Assembly (NCBI GenBank): GCA_030668545.1
Contig: DAOUTT010000003.1
Location: 1-27,554, forward strand
Origin: Anaerolineales bacterium
GTDB lineage: Bacteria > Chloroflexota > Anaerolineae > Anaerolineales > E44-bin32
Direction: 5' to 3'
Length of the DNA: 27,554 nt
Part shown: positions 1-8,047 of the stretch, in pieces
How positions within the stretch are numbered: position 1 is the first letter of the stretch
Layout: each line of letters starts with the position of its first letter
Program-made: the position numbers and the translations under genes
The notes under the pieces: model-generated
What the model was told of the DNA's origin: nothing
Database searches by the model: none
What the model saw: only the letters and a program-made list of their open reading frames with translations

Positions 1-64
1 GATTCAATACCGCAAAATAAGTTACATCCTGACGAAAGAAACACAGAACCCTCGATTCGATGGG

Positions 65-73
65 TGTTATAAT
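65..73 (+). promoter_or_regulatory. Extended -10 promoter for the zinc-ribbon/scpA pair
   Basis: TGTTATAAT is a perfect TATAAT hexamer (68-73) preceded by the TGn extension. No convincing -35 is visible, which is usual for extended -10 promoters. The predicted start of transcription is near 80, which leaves only about 9 nt before the TTG at 89 but about 27 nt before the ATG at 107, so it supports the ATG. Confidence 0.6.
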
Positions 74-106
74 TCAAATAACCATCCATTGAAAGCTCAA
101 GAGCAT

Positions 107-568
107 ATGCCAACCTACGAATGCCCTATTTGTTCAGAAGAAAAGCTGGTCGAAAGCGGACCATCTGCCTATAAATGCGAGCATTGCCGCGCCAGCATTA
201 TTGATGGCAAACTTGTGTGCTCTGCTTGCGGAAACCATAATCCACTCGAAGCTGCCAAATGTGAAACCTGCCAGGAACCACTCACCATCTTCAGCAGAGT
301 CGTATCCCGACACAGTAGATCAACCCGCTCATGGCGCCTGGATCAAGCTCGCGATCAGGCCAATACGTTGAAAGCAGCCGAGGCTAGCGCGTCGGAAGTT
401 CGCATGGAGGATTTCCTCGAAATCGATCGAAAACGCAAGGCAGCCGAACGCGAAGCCGCAGTAATACAGGAAGAAGCCGATCATCAACTTTTCCGCTACG
501 TCAGAATCGGTTTAGGGATTTTCTTAGCCATCGTCGCCGTCGCAAGCTTAATCATCACCCTGCTCTGA
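107..568 (+). CDS. Membrane-anchored double zinc-ribbon protein
   Basis: This is a 153-residue protein of unknown function. The N-terminus has four CxxC knuckles (C6/C9, C24/C27, C38/C41, C52/C55), which would form two zinc ribbons. A charged, probably helical linker rich in Arg, Glu and Ala follows (about 70-128), then one hydrophobic C-terminal segment (about 131-153) that would tail-anchor the protein with the zinc ribbons in the cytoplasm. The frame is open from a TTG at 89, but I prefer the ATG at 107: the protein then begins just before the first knuckle, AAGAG lies 4 nt upstream, and the extended -10 at 65-73 leaves room for a leader. The stop is 3 nt before scpA, so the two genes are probably cotranscribed. 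Zinc ribbons of this kind occur in many unrelated proteins, so no function is assigned. Confidence 0.75.
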   Translation: MPTYECPICSEEKLVESGPSAYKCEHCRASIIDGKLVCSACGNHNPLEAAKCETCQEPLTIFSRVVSRHSRSTRSWRLDQARDQANTLKAAEASASEVRMEDFLEIDRKRKAAEREAAVIQEEADHQLFRYVRIGLGIFLAIVAVASLIITLL

Positions 569-571
569 TCG

Positions 572-1339
572 ATGCCCTCACTTCCCATCTACACAATCCA
601 ACTCCCCGTTTACGAAGGTCCGCTTGACTTGCTCCTCAACCTGATCGAACACGCAGAGTTGGATATCACCAAAGTCTCGCTCGCGGAAGTCACCGACCAA
701 TATCTGGTCTATATCAGACAGATTCAGGATCGTCAATTAGAAGACCTCGCCTCTTTCTTGGTCATGGCCGCGCGCTTGATCCAGATCAAATCCGAAGCTT
801 TGCTCCCGAGACCCCCTTTACGTGAACCTGGTGAGGAAGACCCCGGGGATGCGCTGGCGCGGTTACTTGTGGCATACAAGAAATACAAGCAGGTTGCGAT
901 CCTTCTCTCCGAACGCGAAGGTGCGGGACTGCGCTCCTACATTCGGCTCGCCCCTCCGCCCATCATCGATCCGAAGATCGACATGCAGGAATTCCAACTT
1001 GATGATCTGCATCAGGCGATGCTCGAAGCACTGAAGAATGCCCACAAAATGCCAACGCTCGAAGACAATGTCTCAACACCGCGTGTGCGCGTGAGAGATA
1101 AGATTATGAGCATCATCCATTCTCTCAAAGATGTAAGCCAGCTTTCATTCCGAAAATTGATAAAAACCGCGCGCTCGCGTTTGGAGATTGTAGTGTCTTT
1201 CCTTGCGGTCCTGGAGTTAATTAAGCAGGATCAAATCGACGTGCGTCAAGATGAAATGTTTGGCGATATCGAACTAGTCCGGGGTAACGGTTGGCAGGTG
1301 GATCAAATCGAGGAACTCGAGTTCGAGTTTGATGAGTAG
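572..1339 (+). CDS. scpA: Segregation and condensation protein A (kleisin)
   Basis: ScpA is the kleisin subunit of the bacterial SMC-ScpA-ScpB condensin, which bridges the SMC head domains and promotes chromosome compaction and segregation. The family hallmark is at the N-terminus: a short strand, then YEGPLDLLLNLIE (about 14-26) and the helical region that contacts the SMC neck, ending near KSEALLPRPP (about 73-82). The C-terminal region (about 170-240) has the winged-helix-like pattern that binds SMC. At 255 residues it is of normal length. It starts at an ATG 3 nt after the zinc-ribbon gene. The usual partner scpB is not in the window. Its last 37 nt overlap the convergent VanZ-like gene. 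The assignment is secure. Confidence 0.95.
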   Translation: MPSLPIYTIQLPVYEGPLDLLLNLIEHAELDITKVSLAEVTDQYLVYIRQIQDRQLEDLASFLVMAARLIQIKSEALLPRPPLREPGEEDPGDALARLLVAYKKYKQVAILLSEREGAGLRSYIRLAPPPIIDPKIDMQEFQLDDLHQAMLEALKNAHKMPTLEDNVSTPRVRVRDKIMSIIHSLKDVSQLSFRKLIKTARSRLEIVVSFLAVLELIKQDQIDVRQDEMFGDIELVRGNGWQVDQIEELEFEFDE

Positions 1340-1698
1340 AAGGCAGCAATCGTGAGGGCAATCGCAGCGCCGAATGTGTCAATGCCCACATCAATGATGC
1401 TCGAGTTGCGATCCTGGACAAAGGATTGGTGGAACTCATCACTTAATGCGAATAAGATCGCCATAAACAGCGCCAGAATCCAACGGAACCCCTTCGAAAG
1501 GCGCGGCGGGAGTGCAAAGTAGTAGGCCAATCCGAGCAGTGCGTACCCGCTTGCATGCCCGGCCTTTTTAATCACTAAGTCCCATTCACCAAAGGATGGA
1601 ACCCGACCAGCCGGGAGTGAGGAGAAGAAAAAGATCGCTCCCATCATCAGGATAGCTGGTAACCAGCGCACAATAAGCGGCAGTTCTTTTGTTCTCAT
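1303..1698 (-). CDS. VanZ-like membrane protein
   Basis: This 131-residue protein resembles VanZ/teicoplanin-resistance-like small membrane proteins. It has a hydrophobic N-terminal segment followed by FFFSSLPAG, the K-AGHASGYALLGLAYYFAL region typical of VanZ (HF/HA-x-x-YALLG), a third hydrophobic segment, and SDEFHQSFVQDRNSSIIDVGIDTFGA, where the family motif DExHQ-(F/L)xPxRxxxxxDVxxNxxG is clear. The frame is open to an ATG at 1707. I choose the ATG at 1698 because TGGTAGAAT ends exactly 7 nt before it, predicting a leaderless start. The gene is convergent with scpA and its last 37 nt are antisense to the scpA 3' end, so its Ser/Asn-rich tail is encoded opposite the acidic ScpA tail. The family's molecular role is not established. 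Confidence 0.85.
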   Translation of the reverse strand: MRTKELPLIVRWLPAILMMGAIFFFSSLPAGRVPSFGEWDLVIKKAGHASGYALLGLAYYFALPPRLSKGFRWILALFMAILFALSDEFHQSFVQDRNSSIIDVGIDTFGAAIALTIAAFYSSNSNSSSSI

Positions 1699-1705
1699 GC
1701 GCGCC

Positions 1706-1714
1706 ATTCTACCA
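1706..1714 (-). promoter_or_regulatory. Extended -10 promoter for the VanZ-like gene, leaderless arrangement
   Basis: Reading the minus strand, TGGTAGAAT gives TGn plus TAGAAT (1706-1711). Exactly 7 nt separate the hexamer from the ATG at 1696-1698, so transcription should begin at or within a base of the start codon. No good -35 is seen. Confidence 0.6.
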
Positions 1715-1850
1715 CTTCATCAATGTCCAGCGCAGAGGCGGTTTAAATATATCGACTGCCGAGAAGTAAGGAAACTGGGAAACCCCGATAATCGCTTCCG
1801 CCGAGAAAACACCTCGAGACCCGAGTAGCAAAATTGTTCCTCAAGTACTT

Positions 1851-1905
1851 TATAATTCAGCTGCCTTGGTAGAAGAAACGACGGTAGTTCGCTTGATGAA
1901 CTGTC
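1851..1905 (+). promoter_or_regulatory. Candidate promoter and structured leader of the DUF255 gene
   Basis: A perfect TATAAT lies at 1851-1856, with no convincing -35. It would give a leader of about 80 nt. In the leader, 1883-1890 and 1898-1905 form an 8-bp stem (two G-U pairs) around a 7-nt loop. GAGAAAGG at 1927-1934 is the ribosome binding site for the ATG at 1942. The role of the hairpin is unknown. Confidence 0.4.
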
Positions 1906-1941
1906 AATCCACGGAAATAACCACAAGAGAAAGGCCACACT

Positions 1942-3999
1942 ATGCCCAATCGACTCGCAGATGAGACATCCCCTTATCTCCTGCAACATGCAGAAAATCC
2001 GGTGGACTGGTACCCCTGGGGATCGGAAGCATTTCAGGCGGCTCAGACGCAAGATAAGCCAATCTTCCTCAGCATAGGATATGCGGCTTGTCACTGGTGT
2101 CATGTCATGGCGCATGAATCCTTCGAGGACGATAATACTGCCGCATTAATGAACGAATACTTCATCAACGTTAAAGTCGACCGGGAAGAGCGCCCCGACG
2201 TGGATACAATTTATATGGATGCAGTTGTAGCTATGACCGGTCAGGGCGGATGGCCCATGTCTGTATTCCTTACTACCGAGGGCAAGCCCTTCTATGGAGG
2301 CACTTACTTCCCACCGCAACCCCGTTTTAACCTCCCCTCCTTCGGCGAGGTTCTGGAACACATTCATACAGAGTGGCAAAGCAACCGCGAGCAGCTCACC
2401 TCACTTGGCGAGAACCTGACGGACCGCATCTCCATAAAGCCAGACCTCCCTGAAAGCGCCGGCGAATTGAACCTTGAGATTCTTGATCGTGCAGCAGAGA
2501 ACTTATTTCGCTCATTCGATTGGGAGCACGGTGGCTGGGGCGGAGCTCCTAAATTCCCACAGTCAAGCGCAATTGAACATCTTCTGAGACGGCATAACCG
2601 CTACCAGGATAAACTGGCTCTGGAGATGGCAACACTTACACTGGAACGTATGGCTCGTGGTGGAATCTACGATCAGGTAGGAGGGGGTTTCCATCGCTAT
2701 TCTGTAGATGCGGTCTGGCTCACACCCCACTTCGAAAAGATGCTCTACGATAATGCGCTGCTTGCCCGGGTTTATTTGCACGCCTGGCAGGAAACAAGCA
2801 ATCCGTTTTTCTGGCATGTCGTTGAGGGGATACTCGGTTTCCTGATGCGTGAAATGCGTCACTCCAGCGGGGGTTTTTATGCCTCTCTCGACGCGGACTC
2901 GGAAGGCGAGGAAGGCAAGTTCTATGTCTGGACGCCCACAGAAATCCGGAGCGCTATTCAAGATCCCGAATTGGCAAAGATAGCATTGGATATCTTCGGC
3001 GTGACAGAAAAAGGGAATTTCGAGGGCGTGAATATCCTCAATCTTCCCGAAAACCTGGAAACCCTCGTCGAGCGAACCGGTCTACCTGAACAGAAGCTGC
3101 TCGAGCAGCTCTCGAAGATCAACCAAGAACTATTGGAGGCGCGAAGCGATCGGGTGCGACCGGCGACGGATGATAAGGTCCTGACGTCCTGGAATGGTCT
3201 TACCCTGGTCGTGCTTGCCGAAGCGGCACGCGTTTCAGGTCGTGCTGAACTACTATCCGCCGCTCAACAACTTGCCGATTTCCTCCTGACGACACTCTAT
3301 GTGGACGGGAAACTCATGCGCAGCTGGCGGGAGGGCAAGGCGCAGCATTCTGCGTATTTGGAGGACCATGCCGCACTTGGAGAGGGGATGCTCGCTCTCT
3401 ATCAGGTAGATTTCAACAATCGCTGGTTCAGGGCTGCGGTTAAGTGCGCGGAAGAAATATTGACTCACTTCAGCGATCCTATCGGTGGTTTTTTCGATAC
3501 GCGTGATGACCATGAGCAGTTGATCTCCAGACCGAAATCTATCCAGGACACACCAATACCAAGTGGGAATAGCCTGGCTGTTTCACTGCTCTTGAAACTT
3601 GCCGCGTTGAATGGCGACGAACATTTCGCCGAGGCAGCCAACGTCGCGCTTCGAAATGTGGTGACCACTGCGGAGCGTATTCCCTCCTCCTTCGCAGCCT
3701 GGCTAAACACGCTAGATTTTGCCCTCGGTCCACAGCTTCAACTAGCCCTGATGGGAGACCCCGCCGACGAAAAATTCCAGATGCTCGTGCAGGTGAGTGA
3801 CCCGCCATTCTTACCCCGCATGGTGCGTGCAGGAGGACTGAAGCACGATGAGGGTGCGCCTGTTCTACTTTCCAACCGTGAGCCTCTCGACGGGAGCCCT
3901 ACTGCCTTTCTCTGCCAGAGCTTTGCATGCAAGCTCCCAACCACCGACCCGGAACAACTGAAGAAACTCATTTCCGAGTCCGGCACGCCCAGAGGTTGA
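1942..3999 (+). CDS. DUF255 thioredoxin-like domain protein (YyaL/SSP411 family)
   Basis: This 685-residue protein matches the widespread family that includes Bacillus YyaL and mammalian SPATA20 (SSP411). The N-terminal domain (about 1-165) is thioredoxin-like and begins with the family signature [21 protein letters not shown]. It carries the redox-type motif C50-H-W-C53 followed by [10 protein letters not shown], then [12 protein letters not shown] and [15 protein letters not shown] segments. The remainder (about 180-680) is an alpha-helical toroid resembling N-acylglucosamine 2-epimerase/six-hairpin glycosidase folds, with [17 protein letters not shown] and [11 protein letters not shown]. 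The length is normal for the family. The start has GAGAAAGG 7 nt upstream. The physiological reaction is not established. No partner genes are adjacent, so it is probably monocistronic. Confidence 0.93.
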   Translation: MPNRLADETSPYLLQHAENPVDWYPWGSEAFQAAQTQDKPIFLSIGYAACHWCHVMAHESFEDDNTAALMNEYFINVKVDREERPDVDTIYMDAVVAMTGQGGWPMSVFLTTEGKPFYGGTYFPPQPRFNLPSFGEVLEHIHTEWQSNREQLTSLGENLTDRISIKPDLPESAGELNLEILDRAAENLFRSFDWEHGGWGGAPKFPQSSAIEHLLRRHNRYQDKLALEMATLTLERMARGGIYDQVGGGFHRYSVDAVWLTPHFEKMLYDNALLARVYLHAWQETSNPFFWHVVEGILGFLMREMRHSSGGFYASLDADSEGEEGKFYVWTPTEIRSAIQDPELAKIALDIFGVTEKGNFEGVNILNLPENLETLVERTGLPEQKLLEQLSKINQELLEARSDRVRPATDDKVLTSWNGLTLVVLAEAARVSGRAELLSAAQQLADFLLTTLYVDGKLMRSWREGKAQHSAYLEDHAALGEGMLALYQVDFNNRWFRAAVKCAEEILTHFSDPIGGFFDTRDDHEQLISRPKSIQDTPIPSGNSLAVSLLLKLAALNGDEHFAEAANVALRNVVTTAERIPSSFAAWLNTLDFALGPQLQLALMGDPADEKFQMLVQVSDPPFLPRMVRAGGLKHDEGAPVLLSNREPLDGSPTAFLCQSFACKLPTTDPEQLKKLISESGTPRG

Positions 4000-4281
4000 C
4001 GCTTACATTCCCGCTCGGAAACCAGCGCACACACGGGCACGATCATCTATATGAAAACTGTAAGGGCACGGCATTGCAGTGCCCCTACTTATTTCGTATG
4101 CACACCCATATGTGCCCCGAAATTGTCTCTGTGAATTGGATAAACACAATCAGCCCAGCGTGCCATTGAAAGTAGCTCAACCAGGGCACTGCGTTCTGGA
4201 GTGCGCAAGCTCTGCTTACGGTTCTTCGGTAGCGCCTTGAGATGCCAGATTACCCCTGATTTCACGCCCGCACCCAACACG
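4000..4281. other. Intergenic region between the DUF255 gene and the glmS terminator
   Basis: No gene is supported here. The only structured element is the imperfect palindrome at 4060-4088. The short open frames crossing the region have no coding signature or ribosome binding site. Confidence 0.6.
4060..4088. repeat. Imperfect palindrome, REP-like
   Basis: Two arms of about 14 nt (GTAAGGGCACGGCA and the complement of GTAGGGGCACTGCA) match at 12 of 14 positions and would fold into a long hairpin with almost no loop. Its position, about 60 nt after the DUF255 stop, would allow it to protect or end that transcript, although no T-tract follows. From memory, similar GTAGGGGCAC palindromes recur between genes in several Chloroflexi and cyanobacteria; only one copy is in this window. 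Confidence 0.5.
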
Positions 4282-4313
4282 AAAAACAGGGGCTGGCCTA
4301 GAAGGTCAGCCCC
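4282..4313 (-). terminator. Rho-independent terminator of glmS
   Basis: On the minus strand, 23 nt after the glmS stop, a 10-bp stem (GGGGCTGACC against GGCCAGCCCC, one A-C mismatch) with a 5-nt loop is followed by TG and five T (4282-4286). Confidence 0.85.
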
Positions 4314-4336
4314 CGTCATCTTTCTGTGTACCTGAA

Positions 4337-6178
4337 TTACTCTACGGTCACACTCTTGGCGAGATTGCGAGGTTGGTCAACATCTGCACCTCGCAGCACA
4401 CCTGTGTGGTATGCCAGTAATTGAAGCGGGATAATCGTCGTCACTGGACTCAGCAGCCAGGGCGTCTCTGGCACCCATAGCATGTGATCTGCAATTTCTT
4501 GAAGCAGTTCATCTCCATCCGTTCCAACAGCGATGACATTGCCTCCCCGCGCTTTCGTCTGCTCAATCTGGCTGAGCATTTTTTCATACCAGGGGTCTCT
4601 GGGCGCAATTGCGATGACTGGCATATCCTCATCTATCAAAGCAATCGGTCCATGCTTCATCTCACCCGCCGGATATGCTTCAGCGTGGATATAAGAGATT
4701 TCCTTGATCTTCAATGCCCCTTCGTAGGCGATGGGCATATTGATGCCTCGCCCAAGATAGAGACAATTTTCCGCTTCCTTAAGTTCCCAAGCCACCTTCT
4801 CAATATCATCGGCGCGATCCAGGCATTGACCGACAAGGTCAGGGATGCATCGCAGATCGCGCACGAGCTCCATCCTGCGCGTCTTGTCAAGCGTCCCGCG
4901 CATGTCACCAAGGAGGATTGCCAGCATGTATAGATCGATCAAAGGTGCGGTGAAAGCCTTGGTCGAGGCAACACCAATCTCCGGACCGGTCTGCATGCTT
5001 ATATAACCATCGGCTATGCGCATGGCTTGCGAGCCGATGGCGTTCACAATACTCCATAACGTCGCCCCTCGATCCTGCGCCTCTTTCATCGCCGCTAGCG
5101 TATCAGCCGTCTCTCCTGATTGGCTGATGGCAAGTACTACTGTATTTTCATCCACCAGCGGATCCTGATAGCGAAACTCTGATGCTATCTCCACCTGCAC
5201 AGGGATGCGAGCGATGCGCTCGATGAGGTGCCGGCCGACCATACCGGCATGCGCTGCCGTGCCACACGCGGTGATGATGATTTTGTGAATTCGCTGAACC
5301 AGTTCAGGTGTGAGGTTGAGTTGGTGTAGATTGATCTGGCCTTCTTTGAAGTCCACCCTGCCGGCGATCGTATCGGTGGTCGAGCGAACCTGCTCGAAGA
5401 TCTCCTTCAACATGAAGTGTTTGTACTCACCCTTCTCTGCCGAGACAGGATCCCAAGGCACATTCATGATCTCAAGGCCAACCTCATCGCCTTCTAACGT
5501 CATGGTGTTAAAACCGCTTGCGGTTACAACCGCCATCTGCTCCGCCTCAAGAAACGCCATTTTGCGGGTGTGCTCGAGAATCGCCGGGATATCTGAAGCG
5601 ATGAACATTTCATCTTCGCCTATTCCTAAAACGACCCCCCCAGCATTTCCCACTCGAGCGGCGACGATCTTGTCCGGCTCATCTATTGAGAGCAGAACGA
5701 TCCCATGGGCTCCGTCAAGATTCGATATTGCCCTTCTCGCTGCCTCGGTCAGATCATGTCCCATTGCCAGGTAACGTTCAACCAACAGGACGATGATTTC
5801 CGTATCCGTATCCGAGCTGAACGAAGCCCCTTCTGCAGTCAATTCTTCGCGGAGAGCAAGGAAGTTTTCAACGATGCCGTTATGGACAATCACAACTCGT
5901 CCCGACTCACCCACATGAGGATGGGCATTCCGTGCGCTCGGTTCACCATGGGTGGCCCAGCGTGTATGCCCAATTCCTATCTGACCATTAATCGGGTCAT
6001 TAAACAGGAGTTCGCCAAGGCGGTTCAGTTTCCCTGCATCCCGCCGTATTTTTATCTCACCATCTTCAACTACAGCTATACCCGCCGAATCATAGCCCCG
6101 ATACTCTAATCGTTTCAGCCCGTTATAGATGATCGGAGTCGCATCACGCGGGCCAACATAGCCAACGATGCCACACAT
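4337..6178 (-). CDS. glmS: Glutamine--fructose-6-phosphate aminotransferase (isomerizing)
   Basis: GlmS converts fructose 6-phosphate and glutamine to glucosamine 6-phosphate and glutamate, the first step toward UDP-GlcNAc for peptidoglycan and other glycans; it acts in the cytoplasm. At 613 residues it has normal length. It starts MCGIVGYVG with the class II amidotransferase nucleophile C2, then HTRWATHG and the NGIVEN loop. Two SIS sugar-isomerase domains follow (about 290-430 and 460-600), with CGTAAHAG, SQSGETADT and STKAFT. It ends in AKSVTVE, where the Lys is the conserved isomerase residue (K608). GGAGG lies 6 nt before the ATG. The gene stands alone between a ribozyme-containing leader and a terminator, so it should be controlled by glucosamine-6-phosphate-triggered self-cleavage of its mRNA. 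Confidence 0.98.
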   Translation of the reverse strand: MCGIVGYVGPRDATPIIYNGLKRLEYRGYDSAGIAVVEDGEIKIRRDAGKLNRLGELLFNDPINGQIGIGHTRWATHGEPSARNAHPHVGESGRVVIVHNGIVENFLALREELTAEGASFSSDTDTEIIVLLVERYLAMGHDLTEAARRAISNLDGAHGIVLLSIDEPDKIVAARVGNAGGVVLGIGEDEMFIASDIPAILEHTRKMAFLEAEQMAVVTASGFNTMTLEGDEVGLEIMNVPWDPVSAEKGEYKHFMLKEIFEQVRSTTDTIAGRVDFKEGQINLHQLNLTPELVQRIHKIIITACGTAAHAGMVGRHLIERIARIPVQVEIASEFRYQDPLVDENTVVLAISQSGETADTLAAMKEAQDRGATLWSIVNAIGSQAMRIADGYISMQTGPEIGVASTKAFTAPLIDLYMLAILLGDMRGTLDKTRRMELVRDLRCIPDLVGQCLDRADDIEKVAWELKEAENCLYLGRGINMPIAYEGALKIKEISYIHAEAYPAGEMKHGPIALIDEDMPVIAIAPRDPWYEKMLSQIEQTKARGGNVIAVGTDGDELLQEIADHMLWVPETPWLLSPVTTIIPLQLLAYHTGVLRGADVDQPRNLAKSVTVE

Positions 6179-6213
6179 ACGAAGCCTCCAGATTGTTCGT
6201 TTTCAAACGATTT

Positions 6214-6440
6214 CCACTCCCTTCAGCGTTGCCTGGCCCGTTACCGAGCCAGTATTAGCTGCCGGGTTATTTCTTCGTAAGGAAAGGTGTGGGCGTGTGG
6301 TACACCCAGAGGGCATCCGCTGATCTTTCGATTTTCCCGGTCCGGAGGTTGGGAGCCTCCTGATCCTTCGGTTAGCCCTGCCCTGCGGCAGGGAACCCTC
6401 TTCCTCGTCTCCCCGAATAATCGGGGCCTCGCGCTACCCT
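6214..6440 (-). ncRNA. glmS ribozyme (GlcN6P-activated self-cleaving riboswitch)
   Basis: The glmS leader carries the conserved core of this class in order on the minus strand. AGCGCGAG marks the cleavage site (between 6435 and 6434). P1 is a hairpin (CCCCGA/TCGGGG, 6411-6426). The conserved GACGAGG follows. P2 pairs AGAGGG (6396-6401) with CCCTCT (6308-6313). The invariant stretch ATCGAAAGATCAGCGGATG is at 6314-6335, and P3 pairs GGGTGT (6302-6307) with ACGCCC (6291-6296) around ACCAC. Downstream, CACCTTTC and GAAGGGAGTG can form P4, and a GTAA-capped 6-bp hairpin lies at 6235-6250. The canonical GCGCC at the cleavage site reads GCGCG and its partner GGCGG reads AGCGG, so the end pair of P2.2 is lost on both sides. 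About 60 nt are inserted at 6336-6395. Ends are approximate. Ligand and cleavage are inferred from the class. Confidence 0.93.
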
Positions 6441-6499
6441 TTCCACCCGTTATTTTTTCTGCCAACCACCTCTCAATCTAATGTTGCCCTTCGCTCGAG

Positions 6500-6505
6500 A
6501 TTATA
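6500..6505 (-). promoter_or_regulatory. glmS: Promoter of the glmS transcript
   Basis: A perfect TATAAT on the minus strand predicts transcription from about 6493, roughly 58 nt before the ribozyme cleavage site. The -35 region is weak (TTCCAG at 17 nt). Confidence 0.6.
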
Positions 6506-6527
6506 CACAGTTCACTGCAATTCTGGA

Positions 6528-6539
6528 ATAGGATCCTAT
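6528..6539. promoter_or_regulatory. 12-bp perfect palindrome upstream of the glmS promoter
   Basis: ATAGGATCCTAT is a perfect palindrome at the upstream edge of the -35 region of the glmS promoter, a plausible operator position. No repeat of it was noticed in the window and no regulator is adjacent, so its role is a guess. The rest of the gap to 6622 shows nothing else clear except a weak CCAT/ATGG hairpin at 6611-6622. Confidence 0.3.
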
Positions 6540-6622
6540 CGTTGGGTCCTTTTATTCGTATTGATGCCCTTTAAGTGCAGCCTGCCACGGGAATTTGCAA
6601 GAGAACATCGCCATAAATATGG

Positions 6623-7357
6623 CTATACGAATTCGATGGTCTTCGTCGTCGCCTTGGATAAATCGCTGTAAACGCCACGGTGATTCTCTGGCAGCAATCC
6701 AGACAAGATATACATCGCCTCATCTGTCATGAGGCGCAGCGCCTCCCGGTCAGGCCGTCCATCCCCCGCTCTGAATCTGAAAGCTCGTCCTACCTTCACT
6801 GATGCGCCCGGTCTAAGCCAGCGCAGAGGGTTGAACGTTGGAAACCCTTTCGAGCCTGTTACAGCAACCGGGATGATCGGCGCACCACTCTTAACCCCAA
6901 TGTAGGCGATGCCTTCTTTACCTGATTGGAGCGCTGGACTGCGAGTCCCCTCAGGCGCCATCAGGATGCATTCACCCGCTTCTAAAATTCTAAGCGCTTG
7001 GCGTATCGCCTGCCGATCAAACTCTTGCCTTCGAACCGGTATGACCTCCCAGAGTTTTGGGAAGATTCCGATGACGGGGTACTTGTACACTTCGATTTTC
7101 GCCATTGGAACCACATTTCTGGGCATTGCGCCGAGGACCACAACCGGATCGATTAAAGCGATATGGTTGATCATTACAATCGCCGGGCCCTCAGCGGGGA
7201 AGTACTCCAATCCTTCCGCGCCTTCATACTTCGCTAAAATACCAAAGCCAATGTACTTGAGTATCCAGCGTAATTTCCACCTCATCTTCTCAAGCGATTG
7301 ATGATCGTATTCTTTCGTGTGCGAAATTCGGTTTTCACTGTGCGCAGAGATCGCCAT
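6623..7357 (-). CDS. 1-acyl-sn-glycerol-3-phosphate acyltransferase (PlsC family), copy 1
   Basis: This 244-residue lysophosphatidic-acid-type acyltransferase would add the second acyl chain to make phosphatidic acid at the inner face of the membrane. The four family blocks are visible: NHIALID (catalytic H65-x4-D70), VRRQEFDR (about 109-115), APEGTRS (E136 and surrounding, glycerol-phosphate binding) and the GAPIIPVAVTG strand. The frame is open to a TTG at 7360, but I choose the ATG at 7357: it overlaps the upstream stop (TGATG) and has GAGGGGG about 5 nt before it. It is the last gene of the long minus-strand run. No terminator is evident after it. The adjacent paralogue may have a different acyl-acceptor preference, which cannot be told from sequence. 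Confidence 0.9.
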   Translation of the reverse strand: MAISAHSENRISHTKEYDHQSLEKMRWKLRWILKYIGFGILAKYEGAEGLEYFPAEGPAIVMINHIALIDPVVVLGAMPRNVVPMAKIEVYKYPVIGIFPKLWEVIPVRRQEFDRQAIRQALRILEAGECILMAPEGTRSPALQSGKEGIAYIGVKSGAPIIPVAVTGSKGFPTFNPLRWLRPGASVKVGRAFRFRAGDGRPDREALRLMTDEAMYILSGLLPENHRGVYSDLSKATTKTIEFV

Positions 7358-8046
7358 CAAGACCCCCTCGAATATAGACCGCGATAGGCGCGCGGAAGCA
7401 GGTCGGCGATCGCATGCATTATCCTTTTCGTCTGCAGGCGCAAAATCTCCCTCCGCTCAGCCGAGCGCCATGGAATCTCGGGTAGTTTGATCATCTCGCC
7501 GACTGACATAATAAGTTGTGTTCGACGGAATTTACGGATCTCGTCTGCAAGGATAGCCGTCCCGGCGATACCCACCGGCAGAACGTTTACCCCGGCTTTG
7601 GCGGCGATATAAGCAACACCCGTGGATGCCTGCTGCAACCCTGGTTTCCGCGAGCGTGTGCCTTCGGGGAATAATAGAACCGGTCGCCCGGCCTTTAATG
7701 TCCCAACCATCGCCTCAAGTGATTGGCGATCAAACCGCCCACGGTGAACAGGGATCGTTCCATAAAGCCGCATGATCTGACTCTGAATCGGTTGCTCGAG
7801 AATTTCCACAGCGCCTGCTACTTCGATCGAATATGGCCAGAATGATGTAATTAACGGAGGTTCGAAAATTGAGACGTGGTTTACAGCAATGACGTAGGCC
7901 CCCTCTTCAGGAATGTTTTCAGTACCTGTAACCTGGACCCGACTCAGCAGCCGGAATAAATTGCGAAAGAAAACTCGAGACACAGGTCGGAACACCCGAG
8001 AATACCAGGGGAGCGAAAAATCACTGCCGACCTCATTCCCTCGCAT
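7357..8046 (-). CDS. PlsC-family acyltransferase, copy 2, with HX4E active site
   Basis: This 229-residue protein is a paralogue of the next gene. It has the PlsC blocks: NHVSIFEPP, VHRGRFDR (about 100-106), FPEGTRSR (126-133) and AGVNVLPVGIAG. Block I reads H57-x4-E62 rather than the usual H-x4-D, so the residue that polarises the catalytic His is Glu. The rest of the protein is intact, so it may still be an acyltransferase with altered activity. It begins at an ATG one nucleotide after the cmk stop, and its own stop overlaps the next start by one nucleotide, so cmk and both acyltransferases are translationally linked. cmk next to plsC is a common bacterial arrangement. The exact substrate is not determined. 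Confidence 0.88.
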   Translation of the reverse strand: MRGNEVGSDFSLPWYSRVFRPVSRVFFRNLFRLLSRVQVTGTENIPEEGAYVIAVNHVSIFEPPLITSFWPYSIEVAGAVEILEQPIQSQIMRLYGTIPVHRGRFDRQSLEAMVGTLKAGRPVLLFPEGTRSRKPGLQQASTGVAYIAAKAGVNVLPVGIAGTAILADEIRKFRRTQLIMSVGEMIKLPEIPWRSAERREILRLQTKRIMHAIADLLPRAYRGLYSRGS

Positions 8047-8047
8047 C

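Noticed and set aside
1..64. Partial gene at the left edge
   Set aside because: No frame shows recognisable coding sequence before the promoter at 65-73.
5310..6109. Plus-strand open frames opposite glmS
   Set aside because: They are antisense to highly conserved amidotransferase and SIS motifs and lack ribosome binding sites.
6241..6481. Short open frames on both strands in the glmS leader
   Set aside because: The region is explained by the ribozyme; the frames reflect its GC-rich stems.
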